A stretch of DNA of 7,468 nt from Candidatus Mesolinea sp. UBA5823 (GTDB taxonomy: Bacteria > Chloroflexota > Anaerolineae > Anaerolineales > Anaerolineaceae): positions 1 to 7,468 of the forward strand of contig DICP01000057.1 in NCBI GenBank assembly GCA_002417685.1. Direction: 5' to 3'. This document shows, piece by piece, positions 1 to 6,502 of the stretch. Position 1 is the stretch's first letter. Each line of letters opens with the position of its first letter. A model generated the notes under the pieces. That model was not told where the DNA came from. It saw nothing but the letters and a program-made list of their open reading frames with translations, and did not search any database. The position numbers and the translations under genes are program-made.

Positions 1-134
1 ATTATCACTTTGCTCTTACAACCTTCTCATTATTCCCGAAGGGCGCTGAAATACAGGGTGGTAAAATAGGATTACAGTTTTTTATGCCGTGTTAGAATCA
101 AAGTAAAGTTTCAGCTTTCATAAGAACTAAGTGA
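1..134. other. Upstream non-coding leader, no gene recognised
   Basis: This stretch precedes the first gene. One + frame is open from base 1 to a TAG at 67-69 and could be the last 22 codons of an upstream gene, but the other two frames are also open for a while and none gives a recognisable protein tail. A tiny CCC-GAA-GGG hairpin at 37-45 has no T-run after it, so it is not a convincing terminator. Apart from the candidate promoter, I see nothing else here. Confidence 0.5.
71..98 (+). promoter_or_regulatory. Candidate extended -10 promoter for the replication cluster
   Basis: A -10-like hexamer TAGAAT at 93-98 matches the sigma-70-type consensus at five of six positions. It is preceded at 90-91 by TG with one base between, the extended -10 pattern. 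ATTACA at 71-76 matches the -35 consensus at four of six positions with a 16-bp spacer. Transcription would begin near 105, giving a leader of about 35 nt before the ATG at 141. The call rests on sequence match alone. Confidence 0.42.
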
Positions 135-140
135 GTGAAT

Positions 141-731
141 ATGGGCAAAATGAGAGAGTGTGTCATCAACAGTGTAAGAGTCAGCCTGATCAATCAAGAC
201 CGCATTGTGGTGCTGAAGGATAAAGAAGATGAGCTGTACCTGCCGATATGGATAGGTCTCTTTGAGTTCGAATCCATCACGATTGCCTTGCAGAAGATCG
301 AAACGGCGCGTCCATTGACGCATGACCTGATGAAGAATTTGATTAGCTCATTGGATGCCCGTTTGATTGCAGTAGAAATCACTACTTTGGAGTCGGATAC
401 CTATTACGCCAACTTGATCATCGAGCAGAATGGCGTCCAAAAACGGATCGATTGCCGCCCATCGGATGCGATCGCCCTTGTGGTCCGCACAGGTGTGCCA
501 ATATTTGTGGATGAAGATGTGTTGGAACGTGCCGGCATCCGACCTGAACCTGAAACCTCCGAAGAGTTGGATGAAGGCAGTGAAAGCGCGGAGCTGCCTG
601 GCGACCTCTCAGTATTTGAGGATTTTTTTGATCAATTGAACAAGCAAAAACCGGAAAAATCCGAGGATGAGGACGAAGATATTAATCCAACAGAGGATCA
701 GGGGGATGGTGAAGATCTTAGCCCCCAGTAG
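141..731 (+). CDS. Bifunctional nuclease (BFN/DUF151) domain protein with acidic tail
   Basis: A 196-residue protein. Residues 1-133 match the BFN/DUF151 family: LPIWIG at 34-39, the RPLTHDLMKNLI block at 57-68, and the hallmark DCRPSDAIAL at 104-113 followed by VPIFVDEDVLERAGI at 119-133. Family members, including Thermotoga TM0160 and plant BBD proteins, are described as nucleases acting on DNA and RNA, but the physiological role in bacteria is poorly defined. After the domain comes a tail (about 140-196) in which over a third of residues are Asp or Glu; within it VFEDFFDQL (158-166) resembles the short helix that often closes this family. ATG 141 is preferred because a weak purine-rich AAGTGAG lies about 5 nt upstream; GTG 135 and ATG 150 are also in frame. 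The protein is cytoplasmic, with no signal peptide. It lies 51 bp before dnaB, suggesting co-transcription with replication genes. Confidence 0.88.
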   Translation: MGKMRECVINSVRVSLINQDRIVVLKDKEDELYLPIWIGLFEFESITIALQKIETARPLTHDLMKNLISSLDARLIAVEITTLESDTYYANLIIEQNGVQKRIDCRPSDAIALVVRTGVPIFVDEDVLERAGIRPEPETSEELDEGSESAELPGDLSVFEDFFDQLNKQKPEKSEDEDEDINPTEDQGDGEDLSPQ

Positions 732-772
732 TATCCTATTACCATGTTCTAAGCACATGCTATGTCAGGGTT

Positions 773-777
773 AGGAG
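773..777 (+). promoter_or_regulatory. Ribosome binding site that fixes the dnaB start
   Basis: AGGAG lies 5 nt before the ATG at 783. The in-frame ATG at 762 has no purine-rich motif in front of it, and using it would place this site inside the coding sequence. The shorter start at 783 is therefore preferred. Confidence 0.7.
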
Positions 778-782
778 CAGGG

Positions 783-2150
783 ATGAGTGATCAAGATCAA
801 TATATGAGCAGTGAGGGCGATTTACTTCCCGGGCAGCTATTTGATCGGGAGATGGAAGAAGCGCTGATAGGCGCAGTCCTGATTAATCAAGATGTTTATT
901 TGGATGTTTCCCAAATCGTTGATGCAAGTGATTTCTACTATAAGAGCCATCAATATATTTGGGAAGCGTTCCAACATCTGTATGCGACTGAGCATATTAT
1001 TGATGCGCTTGCGGTTCACAATGAACTCATTGCCCAAAATCACGCTGATGACACAGGTGGCATTGATTATCTCGCTGGTTTAGCAAATCGCGTGCCATCC
1101 TCTTTACACGCTGAGTATTATGCCAAAAGCATAAACGATTTAGCCGTCCGCCGCCGCCTGCTCGCTTCTGCCAATGACATTGCCAAGTTGGCTTACCGTA
1201 AAGATTTTGACATCGATACGACCATTGAAATGGCAGAGCGATCCGTGTTCGGAATCAGTGAGAGCCGCTATAAGAGTGGTCTAGTCCCGGTTAGCAATGT
1301 GGTCCGGGACTTCATCGAACGGCTATCCGAAAAGAGTACGCACACGGGCGAGTTGAGCGGTTTAGGCACAGGATTAAAGTCGGTGGATGTCGTGCTTGAT
1401 GGGCTGCATCGCTCGGATTTTATTATTGTTGCTGGAAGGCCAGGCATGGGAAAAACGGGTTTTTTAACGGGTATTGCCCGGTATGTCGGCTTGGAACTTA
1501 AGCGTAACGTTGCGATATTTTCACTAGAAATGTCTGCAGAACAAGTGCTCGAACGCCTTTTAGCCCAGTTGACAGGCATAGACTCACAAAAACTGAGGTC
1601 TGCACGCATGAGTAACAGCGAGATGGATTTGGCTATGCATGCCTTGGAGCTGCTCAGCGAAGCGCACATCTACGTGGATGACACCCCTGCCATTACCCCC
1701 ATGCAATTGCATACCAAGTGTATGCGCCTGAAAGAGCAAGGACTGGATCTCGTTATTGTGGATTATTTACAATTGATGTCTGGCGGGGTGCGCACCGAAA
1801 ACCGCGTGCAGGAGGTTTCGTATATCTCACGTGCCCTTAAAGGATTGGCGCGGGACTTGGATGTCCCCGTCCTGGCAGCCGCGCAGCTTTCCCGCGCGAT
1901 TGAAAGCCGCCAAGATAAGAACCCGGTGCTTTCCGACTTGCGTGAATCGGGCAGCTTGGAGCAGGATGCTGATATTGTCATGTTTATTAACCGGCCTCAT
2001 ATAACCGAACAAGACAGCCCTGATCGAAATAAAGCTAAATTATCGGTTGCCAAACACCGTAATGGGCCAGTTCATAGCGGCATTGAATTAGTATTCATTG
2101 AACCATTGGCAATGTTCCACGACTTATACAAGGGTAATATCCCTGCATGA
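783..2150 (+). CDS. dnaB: Replicative DNA helicase DnaB
   Basis: A 455-residue hexameric replicative helicase that unwinds the fork 5'-3' using ATP. The N-terminal helical domain spans about residues 17-115 (EEALIGAVLINQDVY near 25-39; YYKSHQYIWEAF at 52-63). A linker follows, then the RecA-type motor from about 190. Motor motifs are all present: Walker A GRPGMGKT (218-225); SLEM (247-250), whose E249 is the expected catalytic glutamate; Walker B LVIVDYLQLM (323-332); QLSRAIESR (368-376); SDLRESGSLEQDAD (384-397); and AKHRNGP (423-429), carrying the Lys/Arg pair used for the neighbour's ATP. Length is normal for DnaB and there is no intein. The start at 783 follows the AGGAG at 773-777. The gene ends 10 bp before the DnaD-domain gene, so the two are almost certainly co-transcribed, and the loader gene follows. 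No key residue is missing. Confidence 0.97.
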   Translation: MSDQDQYMSSEGDLLPGQLFDREMEEALIGAVLINQDVYLDVSQIVDASDFYYKSHQYIWEAFQHLYATEHIIDALAVHNELIAQNHADDTGGIDYLAGLANRVPSSLHAEYYAKSINDLAVRRRLLASANDIAKLAYRKDFDIDTTIEMAERSVFGISESRYKSGLVPVSNVVRDFIERLSEKSTHTGELSGLGTGLKSVDVVLDGLHRSDFIIVAGRPGMGKTGFLTGIARYVGLELKRNVAIFSLEMSAEQVLERLLAQLTGIDSQKLRSARMSNSEMDLAMHALELLSEAHIYVDDTPAITPMQLHTKCMRLKEQGLDLVIVDYLQLMSGGVRTENRVQEVSYISRALKGLARDLDVPVLAAAQLSRAIESRQDKNPVLSDLRESGSLEQDADIVMFINRPHITEQDSPDRNKAKLSVAKHRNGPVHSGIELVFIEPLAMFHDLYKGNIPA

Positions 2151-2160
2151 TAGAAGGCAC

Positions 2161-2859
2161 ATGAGTGTAAGCAAAACACCACTGGGTTTTGAGCGTGATC
2201 AAACCAAAAAATTGGCGTTGCCAGCTGATTTCTTGCGCAGCTTAGCCCAAAGCCCCCTCGACCGAGAGGCTATTTTGATAGTGCTAAACCTGTTTGACCT
2301 GCTGGGATCAGCCGATAACTTTGCTGTGGAAAGCTCAGTGATGCTGGAAGCAGCCGAATTGCTCTTTGATGGACAAAAGGAAACCTGCCAACACGCGCTC
2401 GAACAAGCCTTGCAAGCAGGCTTTATCCTCAGTTATAAGGATGAACAGAACCAGAAATTTTACTTTCTACCCGGCACGCCGCAAGGGCGGAAATGGCTCG
2501 AGAGGCTTACCTCCGGGCAGGAAAAATTAAACGGCGGCTTGGTGATTTCCAAGCTGCCCTTGGAAGAACGCCCAAATATTTATAAGTTATACGAAGCCCA
2601 TATCGGCCCGCTTACGCCAATCATGGCAGAAATGCTCAAGGAAGATGAAGCTGAATATCCGTATGAGTGGATAGAAGCTGCCGTGGCAGAAGCGGTCGAG
2701 CGGAATAAACGCAGCTGGCGCTATGTACGCGCAATCCTAAACGCCTGGAAGGAACGAGGACGTGAAACCACAAGCAAGCAACAAGAAGGATCAATCGTTG
2801 AAGAATATCGCCGCCTCTATCAAGAGCAGCGAAAACGCCGCAGTGGGAAATCAAGCTGA
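2161..2859 (+). CDS. DnaD-domain primosome protein
   Basis: A 232-residue protein. The C-terminal part (about 139-197) matches the DnaD/DnaB-like domain (PF07261 type): NIYKLYEAHIGPLTP (139-153), the EYPYEWIEAAVAEAVE helix (165-180) and the closing RSWRYVRAILNAW (184-196), which corresponds to the conserved YxxxIL.W signature. Residues 15-117 look like the winged-helix N-terminal domain of DnaD, with LPADFLRSLAQ, a two-helix core and a wing around FYFLPGTPQGRKW (100-112). In Firmicutes DnaD remodels DNA and helps recruit helicase and loader at oriC or stalled forks; a similar role here is inference. The last 30 residues are highly basic (RRLYQEQRKRRSGK). ATG 2161 has GAAGG at 2153-2157 just upstream; an earlier in-frame start at 2098 would overlap dnaB needlessly. 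The 3' end overlaps the loader gene by up to 98 bp. Confidence 0.88.
   Translation: MSVSKTPLGFERDQTKKLALPADFLRSLAQSPLDREAILIVLNLFDLLGSADNFAVESSVMLEAAELLFDGQKETCQHALEQALQAGFILSYKDEQNQKFYFLPGTPQGRKWLERLTSGQEKLNGGLVISKLPLEERPNIYKLYEAHIGPLTPIMAEMLKEDEAEYPYEWIEAAVAEAVERNKRSWRYVRAILNAWKERGRETTSKQQEGSIVEEYRRLYQEQRKRRSGKSS
2749..2753 (+). promoter_or_regulatory. Ribosome binding site for GTG start of the loader
   Basis: AAGGA lies 8 nt before GTG 2762, ideal spacing, and sits inside the dnaD-like coding sequence. A rival AGAAGGA at 2784-2790 lies 7 nt before an in-frame TTG at 2798. Either start makes the loader overlap the upstream gene and suggests translational coupling. Confidence 0.5.
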
Positions 2860-4171
2860 AGGGGAACTTTCTCCAAGGCATCGTTACAGCTTGGGTGACC
2901 CTAACTGCCCGATTTGTCATGGATTAGGCTTTGTCAGCACAGACGTCCCCTTTGATGATCCCCGCTTTGGGAAGTTAGAAATTTGCTCCTGTCGCATAAA
3001 AGAAGTTACGGCTATGCGGCGGGATCAGCTCTTTCAGCTGAGCAACTTAGGCGCGCTTAAAAATCTTACCTTTGATAACTTCAAGCCGCGGGGGAGGATT
3101 GGCTTAGGAGCACTTCAGGCTGATTCACTTGAACAGGCTTATAACAGCGCAATGAACTTTGCCGGCACCTTACGCGGCTGGCTGCTGCTCTTGGGTAAAT
3201 ATGGCTGTGGTAAAACGCACCTGGCTGCAGCGATCGCTAATCAAGCAGTCTCGATGGGCGTCTCGACTTTATTTTTAACCGTGCCGGACTTGCTCGATTG
3301 GCTGCGCTTTTCCTACTCTGAAGGCAGCGAAGATAGCTTTGAGCAGCGCTTCGAAGAAATCCGTAACATCCCTTTGCTGATCATGGATGATTTTGGCACG
3401 CAAAACGCCACCAGCTGGGCGCAAGAGAAGCTTTTTCAGATCTTGAACTATCGTTATATCAACCAATTAGCGACGGTGATTACCAGCAATAACCCGCTCT
3501 CGAGCTTTGAGGGCCGCATCCGCTCGCGGCTGATGGACCCAGAGCTCATGACCCGCGTGGAGATTTTAGCGCCGGATTATCGCAACCCGACGGATGATAT
3601 TGGCCACCCGGAGCTTTCAACGCTTAGTTTGCATAGTAAGCAGACTTTTGGCACCTTTAGCTTGCGCCGAAACGAAGATATTGATCCAAGTGACTTAGCC
3701 TCCTTAAAAGAAGCTTTCGAAGCCGCCCAAGCCTTTGCCCAGAACCCACAAGGCTGGTTGGTATTTTTAGGCCCTTACGGTTGTGGGAAGACGCACTTAG
3801 CCGCGGCGATTGGCAATTACCAAGCCGGGTTGGGCTTTCCACCCTTGATGGTGGTGGTGCCGGACCTGCTGGACCACTTACGTGCTGCATACGCCCCGAG
3901 CAGCCCAGTGAGTATCGACCAGCGCTTTGAGGAAATCCGCCGTTCGCGTTTGTTGATTTTAGATGATTTGGGGACGCAATCTGCTACACCCTGGGCGCGG
4001 GAAAAACTCTATCAATTGTTTAATTATCGCTATAATGCAGAATTACCCACAGTCATCACTACAGCGAGTATGCCCGGAGAAATCGACCCACGGCTGCGCA
4101 GCCGTATGTCCGATACGCGCCTTTGCCGAATGGTTTTTATGAGTGCACCGAGTTATACGGGCAAGAACTGA
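2762..4171 (+). CDS. DnaC/DnaI-type helicase loader with zinc finger and two tandem AAA+ modules
   Basis: A 469-residue ATPase of the DnaC/DnaI loader type, which uses ATP to place the replicative helicase on single-stranded DNA. Residues 1-45 are polar and probably disordered. Cys49-x2-Cys52 and Cys75-x-Cys77 form a zinc-finger-like module, as at the N-terminus of DnaI. Module 1: Walker A GKYGCGKT (145-152), Walker B LLIMDD (205-210), sensor-1-like TSNNP (241-245), arginines in RIRSRL (252-257). Module 2: Walker A GPYGCGKT (337-344), Walker B LLILDD (397-402), TTASM where sensor 1 should be (433-437), RLRSRM (444-449). Both nucleotide sites look intact, but module 2 has Ala435 where module 1 has Asn243. 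E. coli DnaC (about 245 aa) and B. subtilis DnaI (about 311 aa) have one module, so this is a tandem duplication. The GTG start at 2762 has a good ribosome binding site; TTG 2798 and GTG 2843 are alternatives. Linkage to dnaB and the dnaD-like gene supports the loader role; partner and stoichiometry are inference. Confidence 0.88.
   Translation: MKPQASNKKDQSLKNIAASIKSSENAAVGNQAEGELSPRHRYSLGDPNCPICHGLGFVSTDVPFDDPRFGKLEICSCRIKEVTAMRRDQLFQLSNLGALKNLTFDNFKPRGRIGLGALQADSLEQAYNSAMNFAGTLRGWLLLLGKYGCGKTHLAAAIANQAVSMGVSTLFLTVPDLLDWLRFSYSEGSEDSFEQRFEEIRNIPLLIMDDFGTQNATSWAQEKLFQILNYRYINQLATVITSNNPLSSFEGRIRSRLMDPELMTRVEILAPDYRNPTDDIGHPELSTLSLHSKQTFGTFSLRRNEDIDPSDLASLKEAFEAAQAFAQNPQGWLVFLGPYGCGKTHLAAAIGNYQAGLGFPPLMVVVPDLLDHLRAAYAPSSPVSIDQRFEEIRRSRLLILDDLGTQSATPWAREKLYQLFNYRYNAELPTVITTASMPGEIDPRLRSRMSDTRLCRMVFMSAPSYTGKN
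3068..3580 (+). repeat. Internal duplication, copy 1 (AAA+ module 1)
   Basis: This stretch encodes loader residues 103-273. It aligns without any insertion or deletion to residues 295-465 at a constant offset of 192 residues (576 bp). By hand I count about 83 identical positions of 171, including YGCGKTHLAAAI, VPDLLD, QRFEEIR, NYRY and TVIT. Codons differ widely at synonymous sites, as in the two Walker A blocks, so the duplication is old and not an assembly artefact. Confidence 0.9.
3644..4156 (+). repeat. Internal duplication, copy 2 (AAA+ module 2)
   Basis: This is the second copy, encoding loader residues 295-465. It retains Walker A, Walker B and the RLRSR arginines, but differs from copy 1 across the segment after strand TVIT, where the sensor-1 asparagine is replaced by alanine. 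It has no zinc-finger module of its own. The roughly 21-residue linker between the copies contains no recognisable domain. Confidence 0.9.
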
Positions 4172-4184
4172 CACTCTTACACGG

Positions 4185-4211
4185 TTTACATCTCCGCAAT
4201 GAAAGTATGAT
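4185..4211 (+). promoter_or_regulatory. Candidate promoter for the glgP unit
   Basis: TTTACA at 4185-4190 and TATGAT at 4206-4211 each match their consensus at five of six positions, but the spacer is only 15 bp. A second TATGAT overlaps at 4211-4216 and would give a 20-bp spacer. Neither spacing is ideal, so the hexamers are suggestive only. The position, in the one sizeable gap of the window and ahead of a functionally different gene set, supports a promoter here. Confidence 0.35.
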
Positions 4212-4229
4212 ATGATTTAGGTCGTTTTG

Positions 4230-4263
4230 CAGGCAACTGCAAGCTTTAATTTAACGTTGCCTG
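4230..4263. repeat. 8-bp perfect inverted repeat in the glgP leader
   Basis: CAGGCAAC at 4230-4237 and GTTGCCTG at 4256-4263 are exact reverse complements separated by 18 bases. As RNA this would be a hairpin in the leader, about 31 nt before the glgP start; as DNA it could be a binding site for a dimeric regulator downstream of the candidate promoter. There is no T-run on either side, so it does not look like an intrinsic terminator. Confidence 0.45.
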
Positions 4264-4294
4264 ATGCATATCTTTATATAAAAAGAGTTGATTT

Positions 4295-6475
4295 ATGGAA
4301 AAAATTATCCGAGAGATACCTAACAGTTTTAACTTGCCTTACCGCATCAATAAACTGGCTGACCTCGCCCACAACCTATGGTGGGCATGGAACCCCGAAG
4401 CAGCCCGCATGTTTAAAGAGATCGATCCACTGCTTTGGGAGCGGTCGCACCACAACCCCGTGGTCTTTTTACGCTCTGTTGACCCAACGACCTATGATGG
4501 CTTGATTAAAGATCGCTACTTTTTAGGGCGCTACGACCGCATTTTACGTGAATTTAACACATATATGAAGCCTAAGGATACCTGGTTCAGCCATACTTAT
4601 CCTAATCTTCTGGATGACGAAATTGCCTACTTTTCGTTTGAATATGGGTTACATGAATCCTTGATGGTATACGCCGGTGGGTTGGGCGTGCTTTCGGGTG
4701 ACCACCTCAAAGAATCGAGCGACTTAGGTATTCCCCTTGTGGCTGTAGGTTTCCTCTATACCTACGGCTACTTTTCACAAAAAATCACCGAAGATGGCTG
4801 GCAAGAAGCGCGCAACGTCCAAATTGTTTATGACGATTTACCTCTCATTGCGCTCTATGATGCAAACCATGAACCCATAAAGATTTCTGTGGAGCTGCCA
4901 GGAAGAACAGTCTACGCTCGCCTGTATGAGCTCAATGTTGGCCGCGTGAAATTGGTGCTTATGCAAACCAACATCCCTGAGAATAACCCCAATGACCGCC
5001 AACTGACTGATCGGCTCTACATCAGTGACCCAGAGCTGCGCATTTCCCAGGAGATCTTGCTGGGCATTGGCGGCTTCCGCGCGCTGAAAGCTTTGGGGCA
5101 CAGCCCAAGCATTTATCACATGAACGAGGGGCATTCTGCCTTTTTGACGCTGGAACGCACAAGAGAGCTTGTCCAACAAGGCAAGACTTATGATGAGGCG
5201 ATAGATCTTGTCAAGCGCTCCAGCATTTTTACCACGCACACGCCTGTCCCTGCTGGGAACGATGAATTCCCTATCTGGATGGTGGAGAAATACTTTGCCA
5301 ATTTGTGGCCACAATTAGGCTTGAACCGCGAACAATTTATGGATATTGCCCGTATCAACCAAGACTGGGGTGGGGAAGCTTTTAGCATGCCAAAGTTAGC
5401 ACTCAAACTTTCGAACTTCCGCAATGGTGTATCAAAAATTCACGGGCAAGTTTCCAAGCAGATGTGGCACGAACTCTGGCCGGATAAACCTGTGGACGAA
5501 GTTCCGATCACCTACATCACCAATGGCGTCCACACGCGCACATGGTTAGCGCGCCGGCTCGCCTTACTATACCGGCGGTACCTTGGTCCGGATTGGTATG
5601 AACATATTGATGACGAGGAAATGTGGCAACGTGTGGACTTAATTCCAGATGCGGATTTATGGCGCGTGCGCCGGCACCTCAAACGAAAGTTGGTCGCTTA
5701 CATGGTCAACCGTGCTCGGGATGCTTGGCAAGCCGGCAGTGTTCACCCCGTACAGACTGTTGCCAGCGGCGTGCTGCTGGATCCATACGCGCTCACGATT
5801 GGTTTTGCGCGCCGCTTTGCTACCTATAAGCGGGCTAATTTAGTCTTTTCGGATGTGGATCGCTTGTTGCGCATTGTAACTAACCCGAGCAAGCCAGTCC
5901 AAATTGTCTTTGCTGGAAAAGCCCATCCATCTGATGAGCCTGCTAAGCTCTTAATTCAAGAAGTTTATCGGCACGTCAAGGATGCGCGCTTTGGCGGCAG
6001 GTTAGTATTTTTGGACGACTATGATATGGATATGGCGCGCTATTTGGTGCAAGGTGTGGACGTTTGGCTCAATACACCTCGCCGCCCGCGCGAAGCTTCT
6101 GGTACAAGTGGACAAAAAGCTGCGCTGAATGGCACCCTGAACTTCTCAGTGTTGGATGGTTGGTGGGCGGAAGGATATAATGGCGCAAATGGCTGGGCAA
6201 TTGGCGACTCTACCGTTTCGGATAACCAAGACGAACAAGACAAAGCCGATGCTGAGAGCCTCTATGACACCCTCGAAAATGAGATTGTGCCCCTCTACTA
6301 CACCATGCGCTCTGCTGACGGCTTGCCCGGAGATTGGATTGAGCGGATTAAGGAAAGCATCAAGACGCTTACCCCACGCTTTTCTACTACCCGTATGGTC
6401 AAACAATATGTGAATGACCTCTATTTACCCGCTATGCAAATGACAGAAGAAGAACCAGAACAAGAGAAAGCCTGA
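4295..6475 (+). CDS. glgP: Alpha-glucan (glycogen/maltodextrin) phosphorylase, GT35 family
   Basis: A 726-residue cytoplasmic enzyme releasing alpha-D-glucose-1-phosphate from alpha-1,4-glucan ends with phosphate, using pyridoxal phosphate. It begins with the DUF3417 domain typical of the compact bacterial and archaeal branch (TIGR02094 type), seen in NKLADLAHNLWWAWNPEAAR (19-38). Conserved blocks follow: AYFSFEYGLHESL (111-123), GGLGVLSGDHLKESSDLG (128-145), MNEGHSAFL (276-284), THTPVPAGND (314-323), NGVHTRTW (410-417), FARRFATYKRA (504-514) and FAGKAHP (539-545). SGTSGQKAALNG (602-613) is the cofactor block, with Lys608 matching the PLP-binding lysine (Lys680 in rabbit muscle enzyme). The short acidic tail (717-726) is unremarkable. 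The family runs about 700-860 residues, so this is a compact complete member. ATG 4295 has only a weak AAAAGAG 7 nt upstream. It heads a probable three-gene unit separate from the replication genes. Confidence 0.96.
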   Translation: MEKIIREIPNSFNLPYRINKLADLAHNLWWAWNPEAARMFKEIDPLLWERSHHNPVVFLRSVDPTTYDGLIKDRYFLGRYDRILREFNTYMKPKDTWFSHTYPNLLDDEIAYFSFEYGLHESLMVYAGGLGVLSGDHLKESSDLGIPLVAVGFLYTYGYFSQKITEDGWQEARNVQIVYDDLPLIALYDANHEPIKISVELPGRTVYARLYELNVGRVKLVLMQTNIPENNPNDRQLTDRLYISDPELRISQEILLGIGGFRALKALGHSPSIYHMNEGHSAFLTLERTRELVQQGKTYDEAIDLVKRSSIFTTHTPVPAGNDEFPIWMVEKYFANLWPQLGLNREQFMDIARINQDWGGEAFSMPKLALKLSNFRNGVSKIHGQVSKQMWHELWPDKPVDEVPITYITNGVHTRTWLARRLALLYRRYLGPDWYEHIDDEEMWQRVDLIPDADLWRVRRHLKRKLVAYMVNRARDAWQAGSVHPVQTVASGVLLDPYALTIGFARRFATYKRANLVFSDVDRLLRIVTNPSKPVQIVFAGKAHPSDEPAKLLIQEVYRHVKDARFGGRLVFLDDYDMDMARYLVQGVDVWLNTPRRPREASGTSGQKAALNGTLNFSVLDGWWAEGYNGANGWAIGDSTVSDNQDEQDKADAESLYDTLENEIVPLYYTMRSADGLPGDWIERIKESIKTLTPRFSTTRMVKQYVNDLYLPAMQMTEEEPEQEKA

Positions 6476-6490
6476 GAATAATTAAAAAAC

Positions 6491-6495
6491 GAGGT
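6491..6495 (+). promoter_or_regulatory. Ribosome binding site for the UPF0316 gene
   Basis: GAGGT lies 7 nt before ATG 6503. It supports this start and independent translation after the 27-bp gap from glgP. No terminator or promoter is visible in the gap. Confidence 0.65.
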
Positions 6496-6502
6496 ACCGA
6501 TT

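Noticed and set aside
743..759. CATGT/ACATG inverted repeat between the BFN gene and dnaB
   Set aside because: It has only five paired bases, is AT-rich and lacks a T-run; such a match is expected by chance.
762..782. Earlier ATG for dnaB at 762
   Set aside because: It has no ribosome binding site, while AGGAG at 773-777 is well placed for ATG 783.
1268..1669. A 133-codon open frame on the minus strand
   Set aside because: It is antisense to the Walker A region of dnaB, has low-complexity Ser-rich composition and no independent support.
3068..4156. The two AAA+ modules as an assembly or sequencing duplication artefact
   Set aside because: The copies are only about half identical in protein and differ at many synonymous sites, so they diverged long ago.
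4230..4270. Inverted repeat as an intrinsic terminator of the replication cluster
   Set aside because: The stem is followed by ATGCATATCTTTATAT with no T-run, the loop is long, and the minus strand has no T-run after it either.
4838..5314. A 158-codon open frame on the minus strand
   Set aside because: It lies wholly antisense to the conserved core of glgP and its translation has no recognisable domain; it is a shadow of the coding strand.
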